Both the position numbers and the translations under genes were made by a program. The notes below the pieces were generated by a model that worked only from the letters and a program-made list of their open reading frames with translations, was not told the origin of the DNA and did not search any database. From contig JAPYKE020000260.1 of the NCBI GenBank assembly GCA_028554795.2, positions 1-64,000 on the forward strand: DNA of 64,000 nucleotides. Direction: 5' to 3'. Each line of letters opens with the position of its first letter. Position 1 is the first letter of the stretch. Shown here piece after piece: positions 27,770-39,122 of this stretch. The stretch is from Sinohyriopsis cumingii. Its lineage: Eukaryota > Mollusca > Bivalvia > Unionida > Unionidae.

Positions 27770-30700
27770 TGAACTTCTATTTTTGTCAAGTTATTATTTA
27801 TAATACCTTTATCAAGTTTATTCAGATTTTTATTTTCCATGTCAATTGATCTAACAGTGTAATTTATATTTGAGTAAAGATAAGTTTTTGCTACTCGTCA
27901 CGCTCCATAATGCAAAGTGGCGTTAAAGTCCAGATATTTGCTTTATCTTTAATCTTTTTCATTAAGTGTTTATAATGCTCTAATTCATTATTTCTATATA
28001 TAAAAAAACTCCTAGATCTTTCATTTTATCTCTCAGGAAGTGCGGAGGCAACCCAGGGTGGTTTCCGTCCTAGTTACCAATTTTAATATTTCGGTTAAGT
28101 CGTGATTTGTTTTAGAACCAGATGCGTTACCGAAATTTTCAAATTCTTCCTGTAAATAAGCATAACGTTTAGCAGCTCTTATAAATTTGGTGCAATCGTC
28201 AGTATACTGAATCATTTTTAATTCCTTTAGAAGATTTGAAATTTGAATACTTTGTATTTGTGAGTTGTTTCGAATTGTATGGCTTAAAACTTATATTGCT
28301 ATCACGTATAATATGACAATTGGCATCCTTGCCTGACTGATCTTTGTATATCAAAATCCTTCGTGCATTTTCCATTTACCAGTACACATGAGGTTATTCC
28401 AGTGTATATCATTTCGGTCCACTTACGGAAATTTGTTCCGAAACCGAATTTTTCAAGTGTTTTCTGTATATAGCTATATTCTTATCGGTCAAAAGCTTTT
28501 TCTTGATCGAAAGGTGCCATAGCAACTTTCGATCCTTTTTCATTGATATAGTCAATTATTGTTTTATGTTTAGAATGTTACTTTGTATAGCTCTTCCATT
28601 TCCACCACAAATTTGATGTACATTGATTATTTTTCCTAAACCAGTCTTTATTGGTTAATATTTAACTGAAGATTTTGTCGTCTGTATTTATTATTTTTTC
28701 CACTAATTCTGCATCGATTAAAATTTTGTTATTTAATTATCCAATGGTCTCGGAACCTACTTACGCCTATTTCTAATTTTTAATTCAGTGTAAGCCATAA
28801 TGTGGTTAGATAGTTTAAAATCAGTTATTTTAACATTTTTATATGTCAGTGGATTAATATTAGTTCTATAAAATCTATTTAGCCTTCTTGTCTGATTCCG
28901 TTTATATCCATATGTGTATTTTTGTCGAACTATATTTAGTTTCCTATATAGTTCGTCTAAATTGTGTTTATTAATTACATTTATCATACCAGTTTTACAT
29001 AGTTTATCATAATCTGAAAGGTCAGTTGTCCTATATATTTCTGCTCCTAACCAGTTAAAATCCCCCAATCAGATTTTCCATTGAAAAATTTAGCAAATAG
29101 GTAAATATGTTTTCAATAAAAACTTGTTTTTTCACCTCTGTTCGCTGGAAAATATACATTAATTATATGCCACTGGTATATCTTAATATGTAATAGACGC
29201 ATTTCAAAAATTCTCCTACAGCCATTTGTTCCCAACTTAAACCTTGTTTATTTTTTATAATTGTGGCCACCGCCAGGGCTCTCTGGTATCTTCGTTAATA
29301 TAATCATTACAGATAACAAATGAGTTTAGTTTGTCTTCTAAGATATATTTTAATTCCGGTGTAATCCCATTATGAGTTTCCTGTAACAAAATCTCGTCAA
29401 AGTTAATTTCTTTGGTTAATTTGTCTACGTTTCCTTTATTTATCCCATTGCGAATGATAGTTGCAATTCGGAAGTTTCTTCCCTCTATTTTAGGCTACAC
29501 TTAACCAGATGCCGCATCACTAACACTGTATTCCTATTTAAAATTGTGTTAAAATATTTACAGGTATTGAACAGTAAAGTTATTCTTGTGTTTCTGAAGG
29601 GCTCTAAACTAATTCCAGAGCCTCTTATGATTTCTGATCCATTTATGATCATATGCCTAACAGGTGGAGTAATTGTTTGTTGGGTTTTATTTATGCCAAA
29701 TTCATCACCACTCACCTCCTCGTCTAGGGAGGGGGTCTGGGATGAATTTGTATGTTTCCTTTTCTTTTGGGCCGGTGTTGATGTGAGGGGTTTCAGCCCT
29801 ATCGGAACGACCAGCCCAACTTCTGCTTGATGTCCTCTGGTTCTTGAGTTTTCTCATTCTCCTACACATGAAGGAGGTAGTAGAGATTTGTTTTTAAATC
29901 TCCCCTTCATTTTCAAAGGACACAGACTTGCAATATTTTCTGGGGTGGCAAAATCCTCCCATTCGAGGTCTTTAACCCCACCCCCACCCCAGAACTCCAG
30001 TTATTTCACTTTGGGCTTAGACGCTGTTTGTGTCTGTAGCATCATCATTTGATGGTGTCGTTATTTGGTAAATCCCATCATGGGCAGAAATTTGGTCATT
30101 TGCTACTCGATCATTTATTGCCTCAATATGGGCTGCCTGGATATCTGTAGCCTCACTTTGGGCATCCTGTTCCATAAGTGCTGAGGCTATTTCTATTTGT
30201 GTGGGTCCTACTGCCAGTGCTGCATGTGCGGCATATGTGCCAGTGACGTAAGGTTACTTATAGTCCCTTGGTGCATGGCCTGTTTAATTACGTCTAGGGC
30301 AGGCCCTTTCTAACTCGCATCATCTGTACCAGGATATCAGTACACAAATATGGGTATTTTCACCGAATCTTCCTTGGCTATTGTAAGTATTCTTATGCCT
30401 GTTTTGACGGTTTGATAACCCCACACCACATCCATTTTGTCGGTCATACCTGGTGCTTTGAATTTGTGATGTATGTTCTTGACTAATACTTCGTTGTGGA
30501 CCTCTAGAGGGAGCCCTGAGATAAATATTTCTCTCGTTTTTGGCTCAACCTCTCTTAGTATTGATGGTACGTTTAATACAGTCGTTATCATTCTTTTGAA
30601 TTCGTCAAAATCTAACACAGGAGAGTCAAAGTCCTTTGGGTAAATCACATGTCCTTTCCCCCATTTTGTATACCATTATCTTATCTATTGCTATTCCCTT

Positions 30701-30880
30701 CAGTTTTAGGGCGGTTAGTACGTCGGACTGTCGGGGGCAGTTAATCACTGCCCCGCTGTCCAACAGTTGACAACCTTTATGGTGATCTGCAACTAAATAT
30801 TCTTTTCTCACCATTTCTCTACTCTTACAGCAAGATATTCTTCTAATTTTGCTCCATTGTACATGACTTGTTTTCGAATC
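27770..30880 (-). mobile_element. decayed Tx1/L1-like LINE (ORF1, endonuclease and RT pieces)
   Basis: Minus-strand pieces are colinear. ORF1-like blocks at 30337-30880 include KGCQLLDSGAVINCPRQSDV and KTREIFISGLPLEVHNE. An APE-type endonuclease starts near 29490 (FRIATIIRNGINKGN, ILLQETHNG) and continues to GDFNWLGAEIYR near 29068. RT follows at 27850-28690 with the FADD-equivalent QYTDDCTKF and FGNASGSKTNHD. The layout and RT signature fit the L1/Tx1 group. The copy has stops, frameshifts and internal losses and is not active. The RT portion belongs to the left inverted arm; the remainder is single-copy except ORF1, which recurs at 51138-51430. Confidence 0.8.
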
Positions 30881-31029
30881 TTATCCATTGTATTTGATTT
30901 GAGGATAATTCCCCGTATACTGGTAAAATTTCTCCTAAAGACTAGTACGATTATGAGTAGAGCTCACTGATAGATACGTTGATGTGATCTTCACTCAATG
31001 GGTCTCACACCACTAAACACTAATACAAA

Positions 31030-31330
31030 AAATGAAGTTTGCATAATTTGTTGAAATGGCAAAATGAAAGGGTCAAATGCAGATTTATGCAGCTAACCAA
31101 TCTACAAAAATTACAAAACGCAAAATGGAAATAAAAAAATGAAAATTGTTGCCAAAAATTTTGTATAAAAAAGTACATCAATGCACTTTGAGAAAGATTT
31201 TGAAATGGAAAAATCAAAAGGTCAGGTGCAGACTACATAGTCTGAAGCTAACCGAAAACTTCAAAATTTACAAAATTGGAAATTAAAAAGATGCAAAGGA
31301 GAAGATGAAAACGAAAAATATAAATTGTAA
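31030..31330. repeat. two imperfect copies of a roughly 150 bp unit plus AT-rich flank
   Basis: Blocks at about 31045-31141 and 31196-31290 share GAAATGG, AGGTCA.GTGCAGA, AGCTAACC and ACAAAATTGGAAAT-like segments. No coding potential. Confidence 0.55.
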
Positions 31331-31394
31331 ATTGTAAGCAAAAAGGTAAATATCAAAGATGTATCAAGGCATATACTTCAAACCTTAGAGCTTA

Positions 31395-31530
31395 TGAGCT
31401 CATTTACTTCCCGTCGCTTCCCATTACTTACTTTGGTCGAGGCGAATCTCGAACTCACGCGGTCAGAAAAGAAACGTCAGCGATATATACATGCTATCAC
31501 CTTAGGCATGTACGCCACCCCGCGCCCAAA
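31395..31530 (-). mobile_element. possible tRNA-derived SINE head
   Basis: Minus strand shows GGTGGCGTACATGCC (A-box-like) and GTGAGTTCGAGATTCGCC (B-box) about 60 bp apart. No recognised body. Copy at 51953-52088. Confidence 0.4.
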
Positions 31531-32042
31531 AGTCCAGTGTGAAGTAACGAATCATTTATTAGTCATTCACTTTACAGAGCTACACCTGTATCCTAAGTAC
31601 TGGTAGTGGTGGTGATGGTGTGCATGTTCGAGTGCTATTGTTCACGACTTTTATGTTTTTCCTGTTTTCTGTCACTTCCCCAATCTTGGAACTCGTACGT
31701 GATCATTGGGTAATACGCACTGAATGACGTTGGACAATGTCTACTCCTATCATTGTATTTATAATGTCTGGAGTAAATAATTATTAAAGAAAGCGTATAT
31801 ATTATATAGTTATGATTTTGACTCTCTGCTTCATACAGCTATATGTATAAACTAATTTTTAAAAGGAGAATTAAATTTTTAAGATATATTTATCGTCACC
31901 ATAAAGAACCTCACAAGAACACATGCTACCTCTACAGTGAAATTTGCCTAGAACGTCAACGCATAGTCGCAGGGATGGAAAGTAGTATGACAATGGATCT
32001 TTTTAATCAAGCTTATTGATATAGGTCAATATATTCTTTGCT

Positions 32043-33060
32043 CTATGAGTTCACTAAGTTTGCAAATTTTTGCACAATGTCGCGCTTGAATGTAATATTT
32101 ACGCTTGCGGTGGTAGTGGTGCGGCGATAATAGCAGCACAAGCAATCACCGCAGGTGCGGGCTATCTTGTTTGAATAAATAACGTCAATAGCGTGATCAT
32201 TGTCGAAACTCTTTGTAAAGATGAACGAAAAATAATTAATTGTGGATAACGTAAGAAAGCCATACAGGAAAATCTGCAGACCTGTTGTAACAAAATTGAT
32301 CCCAGTCCATGAACCACCACTTCTTACGATATGCACGTGCAAAGTAATAGTTTGTGACTTCCAGTAAAATTTCCTCGGAGGGTTCCTGATAACAGCTGAA
32401 TCGCAAACACAATTCAGACACTCCAAAAAAGTTAAATGACATTTCATTGCGCCCAGAGTTATAGTTCGAAGCGATATCAATACATGTCTTGCTGCGCTAA
32501 TGCTGTATTGTGCAGTTTTTTTCCCTTGATAATTGCTGAACGTTTACTTCATGAAAGTCAGTGGAAATCGTTTGAAATGACAGCGGTGATGTACCAGAAC
32601 TCATAAATGAAAACAAACGTGTTTCTGCAGTCACTGAAGTATCTACAATGCTAATTTTGCCAACACACCTTTGCCTGCAGCATCTCCATGACGCCATTGC
32701 ATCATTGTCTGTTGATTTTCGGTACAATAAGAATGTGTGTTTGGTTCCGAAAATAACTTTCTGTGCATCCATTCAAGACACAAAAATGTGCCATAGGTAT
32801 CACGCACTAAAATAATAATTATCTCCGTGAAGTTGACACCGAAGCTGTACGAATCCAATGTTATATTTTGCATTCATACCAACTACGGAGGATATTATAG
32901 CATTTCCTATCGTGTTTCTGACGTTTCCAACGGTATACTGGAACTGATCATGCTCGAATGCATACTTGTTAGACATCATAAACAGTTCAGCGGAATATGC
33001 ATAATCATCACTGCATCTGGTGAGTCCAAGATTGGTTGTGACAATGTAAACGTTGCTCAT
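32043..33060 (-). pseudogene. fossil of a Polinton major capsid gene
   Basis: Minus-strand frames match several blocks of the capsid protein at 18214-19599 in the same order, from the YSDDY region (near 33000) through the VIFGTKHTF block (near 32740) to the C-terminal part (near 32100-32250). It is old, heavily broken and lacks flanking Polinton genes. Duplicated at 52571-53620. Confidence 0.85.
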
Positions 33061-33254
33061 ACACGCCTAGGTCTCCTTTCCGCCAATTAAATAATAATAA
33101 ATAATAAGCGCCGCTAAAAAACACCAGACGCCGTAACTAAAGCGCGCATGACAGAAGCACGCAGATATTTGCGTGCCGACAAATGCGCGCAATGATAAAC
33201 AACCTGATAAATACACACAAGACAAAAGCGCACATGTACATAAGGTTGAGTGAT

Positions 33255-33573
33255 GTGATGTATGATTTGGATTTTTAACGTAGCTTTAACAATTTTTCAG
33301 TCATATCGCTACGATGTCTGCAATGTAGCAGTTTATAGTGATGTCTAGCACTGGAGCATCATGCCGCAGACATATAGCATGATGTCCCACCCAGTCACAT
33401 TATCCTGACACCGGGCCGACCAGTCCTAACACTAACCTCTTAATGCTGAGCGCCAAGCGAAGCAGCTGTTAGTACCATTTTTGTAAGTCTTTGGTATGAC
33501 TCGGCCGGGGATCTAACCCACGACATCCCGCATCCGAGGCGGACGCTCTAACCACTAGGCCACCGGAGCAGTA
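33255..33573 (-). mobile_element. tRNA-derived SINE, family 2
   Basis: Minus-strand head CCGGTGGCCTAGTGGTTAGA (A-box) and GTCGTGGGTTAGATCCCCGG (B-box), followed by a body with GGCGCTCAGCATTAAGAGG and GTGACTGGGTGGGACATCA. It differs from family 1 in head and body and resembles bivalve V-type SINEs; exact family undetermined. Copy at 53816-54134. Confidence 0.8.
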
Positions 33574-33599
33574 TATAACGTTGAGAAGACAATAACAAA

Positions 33600-33730
33600 G
33601 TTTAAATGAGAAAGCAATACAAAAATGTTAACTGAGAAAACAATACAAAAATGTTAACTGAGAAAACAATACAAAAATGTTAACTGAGAAGATAATACAA
33701 AAATGTTAACTGAGAAGACAATACACACAA
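33600..33730. repeat. 26 bp tandem repeat, about 5 copies
   Basis: Unit TGTTAACTGAGAAAACAATA plus CAAAAA, with minor variants. Copy at about 54160-54290. Confidence 0.9.
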
Positions 33731-34291
33731 GTAAATTGTGCAATTAACTTAAACGGTTGAGAAGACGGAGAAGCTAACATTGCTTTGAACTAATGTACTA
33801 TGAGAAAATGTTAGTTGATCCACGCAGTTAAATTGTAAACAAGACCGTAAGTTTGTGCTTTATCTGCTCAACTTTTGGTACTCATTCTTGCTTCGGTCAA
33901 TTATAAATAAATTTAACCCTCCGTTGATCGGCAATAATTAACAAGTGAAGCGTGTTAATTGGCAATGCATGTGGTCTATTCGAAAATGATATAGATACGT
34001 ATGCATAAAAAAGATTTTAATGCCTTCTATTGTAAGATGATTTGTTCACACGTTCTTAGGCGCGCTTATGTCTGCGCTGTGCGCTTGTGACTGTGCGCTT
34101 ATGTCGTCGCGCATTTGTCTTGCGGGCTTTTGTCAGATCACCCAGCACCATGATACCGTTGTTCATGATTCCAACCCGGGCATTGACGGGGCGTGAATGG
34201 GCGTAAATGCTACGAAATGTCATTAACATTATCAGTTGTCCCGGATCACTTTAGGCAAGTGCAAGCATCGTTGTGTTAGATAAATCATGGC

Positions 34292-34546
34292 TGGTGTTGT
34301 TGCTGTTCTAGGGTTTAACGCCATGTTTCAGCACAAGATAGGCTATACATGGCGGCCAGTATAACTGGTGGAGGAAGAACCCTGGAAAACCCAGGGAAGA
34401 ACCACCGACCTACGAGAAGCTACTGGCAGGCTTTCCCACGTAATCACGCTTGCCGAGCCTTGGACTCGAACCCACGCAGACAAAGGTGAGATGGCAGTGA
34501 TCCGAAACGGTGAGCGCTTTAGGCCACTCGGCCACTCGGGGCCCCC
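34292..34546 (-). mobile_element. tRNA-derived SINE, family 1
   Basis: Same organisation as 26490-26746, more diverged (GTTCGAGTCCAAGG in the B-box region). Copy at 54852-55107. Confidence 0.85.
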
Positions 34547-34876
34547 ATGGCTGTGTTCTCTTGATCTTCACGCATCACATCGAAGTGTATGACATGATTA
34601 TTTGCACTCGGGGCAAGATCATCATCGATTGAGTAAAGTATTTTCATTTTTTTATATCTTTAATTCCTGATATATGGAATTCCCGTAAATCTTACCGTGT
34701 TTGGGTATGGAGAACTATCTGTTCGGTACAGTTAACTGTGAAGGTCTTTATAGTGAAGTAGACGTTAAAGGTAGCATATTTTTAATGGCTTTTTGCGTTT
34801 TTTACAAGTGCGTATTTTATAATTTGGTTATGATTTATGGGATGTATATATTTAATTATCAATGGTCTCTTGATAG

Positions 34877-35175
34877 CTGGCGGTGTGGCAGCATAAAGTT
34901 GATAGGGTGTGACGGAATAGAGCGGGCAGTGTGGCAGTATAGAGCTGGTAGGGTGTGACGGAAGAGAGCGGGCAAGGTGACAGTATAGAGCTGGTAGTGT
35001 GTGACGGAATAGAGCGGGCAGTGTGGCAGTATAGAGCTGGTAGAGTGTGGCGGAATAGAGCGGGCAATGTGGCAGTATAGAGCTGGTAGGGTGTGATGGA
35101 ATAGAGCGGGCAGTGTGTCAGTATATAGCTCGTAGAGTGTGGCGGAATAGAGGGGGCAGTGTGGCAGTATATGGC
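34877..35175. repeat. 46 bp minisatellite, about 6.5 copies
   Basis: Unit built from two related halves, TAGAGCGGGCAGTGTGGCAG and TAGAGCTGGTAGGGTGTGAC. The second copy (55437-55690) has one unit fewer, which explains a 46 bp shift in the duplication offset. Open frames across it are by-products of the repeat. Confidence 0.9.
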
Positions 35176-35179
35176 TGCC

Positions 35180-37137
35180 AGTGTGAATCTGCCTGAAGAC
35201 CTTACAACACGAATGAAAAACTATTCGCGTAACACAATTATATAGTCCTCTAATTGTCCTCAAGTCACAATTAGCATTTTCTAAGTAAAACTATTAAGTA
35301 ATTGAAAATAACTTTCTTGAAATATTTAATGTTTACAAAAAAGATTAGTCATAATTAGAAGCTCTGTTACTAAGACTGTAATACTGGATGTGGAATATAT
35401 CAGGTTGGGAAGGTCTATTTATAGGGGAATTCTAATAATCTTGACCCATACCCCAAAAATGTTTATTTCTATTAATAATGATCCTATATTTTAAACCCAT
35501 ACACAAAGAGATTATTTTAGCTATGTATTAATTGTTTGAAAATAAACAAAATTAATGATTCAGTTCAAATAGAAAATAAACTTGATTTTGGACAAGGTCA
35601 AACCAAACATCCAATGTTATATTACAATATCATATAATGAAATGTATTTTTTAAAAACTAACAAAAACTATCAAATAATGCAAATTAAATATACGTAACA
35701 AATAACAGTTTGGTCTCATATCTGGCAACATAACACAATACTAATATCACCGAAAGGGGCGGAGGATCAAGAATTCGTTCGAAGTAGGTGAATTTCTAGC
35801 TATATAATAAGACATTGAATTGTAAATTTGCATTGTTAGTGCAAATTATTATATCAACTTCCTCATTTTTGTAATGACATATCCACAGTATTTTGATATC
35901 ATATCTTTGGCGAATGGTATCTTTTGACATATTCATGAGAGAGTCTAGTTTCGTCTTTTCAATTAAGTCATAGTATGTAAGGCAGATCATTATTAGGCAA
36001 CACGTGTCTGTTTGATGTTAATTGTAATAGTTATTATATTTCTTTATCCATCTCATTATGACATTACTATTTATGATGATGAATACGTATCAATTACTGC
36101 GCTGATTCGAATACTACAAGGTTTTGTAGGAAATAACATGGAACGAGAAACCTTTGCTTGTTGGTTTAGACAACAGCTATTGAGAATTTCTCCCATTGAT
36201 TACACTTTGCTTCTGCAGCGTAGCACAACATTTTATTAAAAGAAGTCGAGTGTGGATGCCATTGGTATATTATAATGCTAAAGGAATCTCCCTAATTAAT
36301 TTATTCCTTGCGATCTTCACTTCTTGTACTACATTGATTAAAAAATTAAATGTTATAGATGATGTATTCACTACTCGTTTAATTGTCAATGTAAGTGATT
36401 TCACTTTTTCTTGCACAAGATCATACAATGACATTTCCGGCCTTTTTGGTAAAGGCTTCACAAAGGTTTATATTGCTTTTTTTTGTTCTAAGATAATTTC
36501 TTAGTCGATTAATCTATATTAACACATCGGATACCGAAAAGGAAAATATGCATCTTTCTATAATAAGTCTGCATGACGCAACTAAGCGAAACAGCCATTT
36601 CGTCTTTGACACATTGTTAGAAACATTACATTGCTCGGGTAATATGATTCCCGCATTGTATATTCTTTCAAACTGATATACTCAAAACTCAGTGAGCATG
36701 CTCTTATAAGGGCACAATGTAGTAATAATTGGTAATGTCAAGGAGTATTGATGGCGTGGACTTATATTGATTAGGTCGGTCTAAAAAAACCATTGCAATA
36801 TTACCTTTAAAATATATTATGATTGTCTACATGAACATAAGTATTGGTGGCTCGAGACTAAACTAGATCTTTCTTGATTATTTTATTGCATATCAAAACG
36901 TTTATTTTCCAATTTCTCTACGTTATTCATCCCTATTATTGCTATAATTTTTCACTGTTTCTGTCTTTCTTTTTCATATCACGGATTTTTATGAATAACT
37001 GAAACTGTTATCCAATGATCTGAAATAATTTCCAAATAACAGCGAACATTTCGCTTCAAATTCTGGTTACTTGTATAAATAAATTTGTCTATTTGTCATT
37101 ATGTGCCTCATATTTTGCTTATAATTCCAGTTTTCTG
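35180..37137. other. intergenic DNA, nothing recognised
   Basis: AT-rich, no family-like open frame, no RNA signal. Identical in character to its copy at 55695-57655. Confidence 0.5.
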
Positions 37138-37470
37138 AAATGTATGTATGTATGTATGTATGTATGTATGTATGTATGTATGTATGTATGCATGCATGCA
37201 TGCATGTATGTATGTATGTATGTATGTATGTATGTATGTATGTATGTATGTATGTATGCATGCATGTATGTATGTATGTATGCATGTATGTATGCATGCA
37301 CACATGGGACTTGTTCAGTAACTTGGGTTGTCTTTGACTGAACGTCGCCTGTGGAGTTCGAATTCGAAACATTCAAACATATATGTATGTATGTATGTAT
37401 GTGTGTCTGTCTGTCTGTCTGTATGTATGTATGTATGTATGTATGTATGTATGTATGTATGTGTGTGTGA
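37138..37470. repeat. (TATG)n/(CATG)n tetranucleotide arrays
   Basis: Two arrays (37138-37300 and 37381-37463) separated by about 80 bp of unique sequence. The first contains CATG interruptions. Copy arrays at 57656-57800 and 57881-57995 differ in length. Confidence 0.95.
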
Positions 37471-37677
37471 GAGAGAGAGATGTTACAAGTTCTTTATTAC
37501 ATGAATTCTACTAATGTGAGATAGTAATTTACATATGTCTGGGAATGTGAGATATGTGGCTGATTAAAACATTGTGTCTAATGTTAACACAGCATGTGCA
37601 AATTTTACCAAACATTTGGGAAAACAAATAAATGTTTTGTTAACGTGTTCATAAACAATGCCAGATCCTGACCATTA

Positions 37678-38207
37678 ATGTTCTTTATACGGTTGAGGTC
37701 TTTAACGTTCTTTATACGGTTGAGGTCTTTAATCTTCTTTATACGGTTGAGGTCTTTAATCTTCTTTAAACGTTTGAGGTCTTTAGCGTTCTTTATACGG
37801 TTGAGGTCTTTAACGTTCTTTATACGGTTGAGGTCTTTAATCTTCTTTATACGGTTGAGGTCTTTAATCTTCTTTATACGGTTGAGATCTTTAACGTTCT
37901 TTATACGGTTGAGGTCTTTAATCTTCTTTATACGGTTGAGGTCTTTAATCTTCTTTACACGGTTGAGGTCTTTAATCTTCTTTAAACGGTTGAGGTCTTT
38001 AACGTTCTTTATACGGTTGAGGTCTTTAATCTTCTTTATACGGTTGAGGTCTTTAATCTTCTTTATACGGTTGAGGTCTTTAACGTTCTTTATATGGTTG
38101 AGGTCTTTAATCTTCTTTATACGGTTGAGGTCTTTAATCTTCTTTAAACGGTTGAGGTCTTTAACGTTCTTTATACGGTTGAGGTCTTTTATCTTCTTTA
38201 TACTTAT
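37678..38207. repeat. 27 bp tandem repeat, about 20 copies
   Basis: Unit CGGTTGAGGTCTTTAACGTT plus CTTTATA, with three main variants (ACGTTC, ATCTTC, and TTAAACG versus TTATACG) arranged in a partial a-b-b higher-order pattern. The unit length is a multiple of three, so long frames stay open on both strands (RIKKIKDLN-type 9-residue repeats on minus). The minus frame at the copy (58135-58815) runs 226 residues. I do not call it a gene. Confidence 0.92.
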
Positions 38208-39088
38208 GAGGGTTTTTTTTCAATTTTTTTTTTTAATACCCTGTAACTTTTGTCTCCAGCGCAGTGAACTGAATAATAAGCACAATGAGACTGACGAACT
38301 CTCTCTCTCTCAAAATTATGATCATTTGCCTATTTTCTAATGCGTATCTTCTACAAATTGTGTTCAACGTTGCATAAAATGTTACTATCTTGTGAGATAA
38401 GACATATACTGTTCACGAAAGCATCTATATATCTTTTTTGCGACGGGTACAGGTAAGACGTTTGACATTACACCTGTGTCAGATAATGCTGACACTGCCG
38501 AATTCTTTATGCTCTAGATGTAGTTCATTATCATTTGTATGAGATCTTTTTCCTCGTTCCTTCTGATCAAATTATAGCTGGGTATTACCTTCGCATTATT
38601 ATTAAGAGTACAGGCTAGACGTATGTCACATGCATGACTAAATTAACATATAAACAAACAAAGGGATATTTAATAAGGTTCAAGTTATTTTCAATAATGG
38701 AACAAGCCGAAACCAGCCCCACGTAATATCTATCCAAAGTATCCAGTTTCGTCTCAAAATTAGTCAAGTCTGACTTTCTTCTTTATTAATAAGATACAGG
38801 AACATAACTGCATGGGCCGTTGCAGCAGAACAGCGAAAATATATTACGAATCTGTAGCAATAATAAATCGCCCTCGATATTATGATAATGGTGTTTACAA
38901 GCATAATTTTAAATAGAAGCATACACTAAGACAAACATTTTATAATTATCCGATTGCTTTAGTGCCCAAACTAATTATTTTAACACTTCCAAGAATCCCA
39001 AAGGGTGAGTATTAGCATGCGTGCGTTATATTGATAACGTACAGATAACATTTACCTCATTATTGGGACATCGCCAAAATTGATTCAT

Positions 39089-39122
<34 letters not shown>

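Larger units (their letters stand above)
22996..28685. repeat. left arm of a 5.7 kb inverted duplication
   Basis: Matches the reverse complement of 45266-51137 from the CTCTCTCCC tract at 22996 to the LINE segment ending near 28685. Only scattered base changes, microsatellite length differences and one 220 bp gap are visible. Content: (AT)n/(GA)n at 23299-23428, (CT)n at 23719-23749, a G-run at 24512, SINE pieces at 25706-25835 and 26490-26746, (TG)n at 26340-26378, (TA)n at 27698-27760, and the 3-prime part of a LINE. No supported gene. Confidence 0.93.
33075..34140. mobile_element. about 1 kb element with GC-rich subterminal repeats
   Basis: Motifs of the form GACAWAWGCGC occur near one end (GACAAATGCGCGC at 33178, GACAAAAGCGCAC at 33221, plus an ATGACAGAAGCACGC variant) and, inverted, near the other (reverse complements at 34058-34072, 34093-34105, 34107-34119 and 34122-34134). 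Between them are a SINE (33255-33573) and a 26 bp tandem repeat. It resembles a non-autonomous DNA transposon with subterminal repeats; family unknown. Copy at about 53637-54700. Confidence 0.5.

Noticed and set aside
34859-35263. Minus-strand 134-residue frame rich in HTLPALYCHTARS repeats
   Set aside because: It is the translation of the 46 bp minisatellite; the copy at 55413-55778 differs by a whole repeat unit.
35796-36504. Several 60-100 residue frames conserved in the copy at 56312-57020
   Set aside because: Conservation is explained by the recent direct duplication; overlapping frames on both strands are equally conserved.
37678-38207. Possible CRISPR-like array
   Set aside because: Units are contiguous with no unique spacers, and the context is a eukaryotic genome.
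37678-38340. 220-residue plus-strand frame of IRLRSLTFF repeats
   Set aside because: By-product of a 27 bp tandem repeat whose unit length is divisible by three; open on both strands.
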